From NCBI GenBank assembly GCA_016302725.1, contig JAEDNB010000028.1:1-15320 (forward strand): DNA of 15,320 bases. Reading direction: 5' to 3'. Positions within the stretch are counted from its first letter, which is position 1. Every line of letters starts with the position of its first letter. This stretch comes from Lentisphaeria bacterium (lineage in GTDB: Bacteria; Verrucomicrobiota; Lentisphaeria; Oligosphaerales; Oligosphaeraceae). A program made the translations under genes and the position numbers. Positions 13,900 through 15,320 of this stretch are shown in pieces. A model generated the notes under the pieces. That model did no database searches. It worked only from the letters and a program-made list of their open reading frames with translations, and was not told the DNA's origin.

Positions 13900-14532
13900 A
13901 TGTTCACCGGCATCGTCCAATCCATCGGCACCGTCCGCGCCCTGCGGCGCCAGGCCACGGGAGCCACGCTCCAGGTGGAGACCGGCCTCCCTCCGGAAAT
14001 CCTCCGCCTGGGAGACAGCGTGGCGGTGGATGGATGCTGCCAGACCATCGCCGCCCTGGAGGGAAGCCTCTGCACCTTCCATTGCCTGGAGGAAACCCTC
14101 CGCCGGACTGTCTTCGGGGAGTACCGCCCCGGGCGGCGGGTCAACATCGAGCCGGCCCTGGCCGTGGGCGACCGCCTGGGCGGCCACATCGTCCAGGGGC
14201 ACGTGGACTGCGCGAAGGAGGTGCTCTCCGCCGGGCGCCAGGGCGGGGACTGGGTCCTCTCCCTCCGGCGCCCCGACCCCCGGGAGTTCCCCCTGGTGCT
14301 GAAGGGCTCCGTCGCCATCGGCGGCGTCTCCCTTACCGTGGCCACCTTGACGGCGGAGGCCTTCTCCGTCTGCCTCATCCCCCATACCTGGCAGCACACC
14401 GCCCTCCAGTGGCTGAAGGCAGGCGACAGGGTCAACCTGGAGGCGGACCTGGTGGGGCGGTACGTGGCCAGCCTCCTTCCCGCCTCCTCTCCCGCCGTCA
14501 CCTTGGAGAGCCTGCGGCAGGCCGGCTTCTGA
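13900..14532 (+). CDS. ribE: Riboflavin synthase alpha subunit
   Basis: A 210-residue enzyme that converts two molecules of 6,7-dimethyl-8-ribityllumazine into riboflavin and a recyclable pyrimidine. It opens with the hallmark MFTGIVQSIGTV and consists of two tandem lumazine-binding barrels (about 1-90 and 95-190). Each has its own signature: VAVDGCCQTI in the first (the more usual form is NGVCLT) and GGVSLTV in the second. GGHIVQGHVD links the repeats. The C-terminal helix needed for trimer formation is present. It follows ribD by 16 bases and so is almost surely cotranscribed with it. ribA/ribB and ribH are not in the window. No Shine-Dalgarno sequence; the upstream 16 bases are nearly all C. 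Confidence 0.96.
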   Translation: MFTGIVQSIGTVRALRRQATGATLQVETGLPPEILRLGDSVAVDGCCQTIAALEGSLCTFHCLEETLRRTVFGEYRPGRRVNIEPALAVGDRLGGHIVQGHVDCAKEVLSAGRQGGDWVLSLRRPDPREFPLVLKGSVAIGGVSLTVATLTAEAFSVCLIPHTWQHTALQWLKAGDRVNLEADLVGRYVASLLPASSPAVTLESLRQAGF

Positions 14533-14591
14533 CGGCCCCGCCTCCCCTCTCCCTTTAATCCCATCCCACCCCCTTTTCTTTCATTCTCCTT

Positions 14592-15320
14592 ATGGAAATC
14601 CAGATGTTGCCTGAAGGCGGCGTGTGTTCCCCCAGGGGATTCCGCGCCGCAGGCGTCACCGCCGGCCTGAAGCCCAGTGGCCAGCCGGACCTGGCGGTGC
14701 TTTTCAGCGAGGTTCCCGCCCAGGCGGCGGGTGCCTTCACCAGCAACCTCTTCGCCGCCGCCCCGGTGGAGTGGGACAGGCGGGTGCTGCGGAAGGAGCG
14801 CCCCGTCCGCGCCGTGGTGGTCAACAGCGGGGTGGCCAATGCCTGCACGGGGGCCAAGGGGGCGGAGGACGCCCGGGCCATGGCCGCCTATGCGGCGGAA
14901 AAGCTGGGGGTGGAGACGGACGAGGTCCTGGTCTCCTCCACGGGGGTGATTGGCGAGTTCCTGCCCATGGAGACCATCCGCCATGGCATCGACCTGGGGG
15001 CGGCCGCCCTCTCCCCGGAGGGAAGCCAGGCCGCCGCCCGGGCCATCATGACCACGGACACCGTGGAGAAGCGGGTGGCGGTCTCCTTCCCCCTGGGGGA
15101 AACCACCATCACCATCGGCGCCATGACCAAAGGCGCCGGCATGATCGCCCCCCAGATGACCCTCTGCCAAAGCCGCCCCCGCCAGGCGACCATGCTGGCC
15201 TATTTCACCACGGACGCCGCCATCCATCGGGAGGCGCTCCGCCAGGCCCTGGAACAGGCCCTGGAACGCTCCTTCAACCGCATCGTGGTGGACGGCGATA
15301 CCTCCACCAACGACACCATG
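14592..15320 (+). CDS. argJ: Bifunctional glutamate N-acetyltransferase / amino-acid acetyltransferase (ArgJ), 3' part outside window
   Basis: The first 243 codons of ArgJ, cut by the window end, so no stop is seen. ArgJ moves the acetyl group from N-acetylornithine to glutamate in the cyclic arginine pathway, and in bifunctional forms also uses acetyl-CoA. Recognisable parts are the start GVCSPRGFRAAGV, VVNSGVANACTG, VSSTGVIGE, AMTKGAGMIAP and DGDTSTNDTM. The precursor cleaves itself before a Thr in ATML, giving that Thr as the nucleophile; here it is Thr200. Unusually, nine residues (TLCQSRPRQ, 190-198) lie between APQM and ATML, which are adjacent in family members I know. The frame is intact around it. 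ATG at 14592 follows a pyrimidine-rich tract and no Shine-Dalgarno sequence; the ribE stop is 59 bases upstream. Confidence 0.94.
   Translation, partial: MEIQMLPEGGVCSPRGFRAAGVTAGLKPSGQPDLAVLFSEVPAQAAGAFTSNLFAAAPVEWDRRVLRKERPVRAVVVNSGVANACTGAKGAEDARAMAAYAAEKLGVETDEVLVSSTGVIGEFLPMETIRHGIDLGAAALSPEGSQAAARAIMTTDTVEKRVAVSFPLGETTITIGAMTKGAGMIAPQMTLCQSRPRQATMLAYFTTDAAIHREALRQALEQALERSFNRIVVDGDTSTNDTM

Noticed and set aside
15120..15200. Frameshift in argJ near the cleavage site
   Set aside because: The frame reads through KGAGMIAP and ATMLAYFTTDA without interruption; the extra nine codons are an in-frame insertion.
12846..15227. 793-aa - strand open frame
   Set aside because: It lies opposite ribD, ribE and argJ, each with full family motifs; low-complexity composition marks it as a shadow.

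Overview
The window is GC-rich bacterial chromosome with ordinary housekeeping gene density. The mix of families (a DUF4159 protein, a DUF2304 protein paired with a family 2 glycosyltransferase, type III pantothenate kinase, an acyltransferase-ACP-AMP ligase fusion, several orphan short proteins) and the C-rich, often Shine-Dalgarno-free translation starts suggest a member of the PVC group, perhaps Lentisphaerota or a relative. That placement is inference. No phage, transposon, CRISPR, tRNA or rRNA signal was seen.

Layout. Positions 1-81 are a 9-bp G-rich tandem repeat, followed by about 360 bases of lower-GC intergenic DNA with inverted and direct repeats. On the + strand come a 75-residue lipoprotein (445-672) and a SorE-like zinc dehydrogenase (781-2046). 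A convergent junction with a GC-rich hairpin separates these from a - strand block: coaX (2121-2864) after a YhcH/YiaL-type cupin (2873-3325), then a solitary two-TM protein of unknown function (3466-4284) with a strong ribosome site and a textbook terminator, then a secreted DUF4159 protein (4644-5621). A divergent, structured intergenic region (5622-5839) leads into a + strand cysteine-rich orphan protein (5840-6328), closed by a strong terminator.

From 6474 to the end everything is on the + strand and tightly packed: DEAD-box helicase, SpoU rRNA/tRNA methyltransferase, a three-domain PlsC-ACP-AMP ligase, a DUF2304 membrane protein, a family 2 glycosyltransferase, ribD, ribE, and the first 243 codons of argJ. 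Two junctions are ATGA overlaps. The methyltransferase, ligase, DUF2304 and GT2 genes look like one transcription unit joining RNA maintenance to envelope lipid/glycan work; ribD-ribE supply two steps of riboflavin synthesis, and argJ belongs to arginine synthesis.

No complete unknown defence or mobile system is visible. The points most worth following are a 9-residue insertion directly before the autocleavage Thr of ArgJ, the built-in ACP of the acyltransferase-ligase, the Cys-cluster orphan behind a structured leader, the CoaX with Asn in place of the first-motif Asp, the G-quadruplex-capable repeat, and the C-rich start context shared by many genes.
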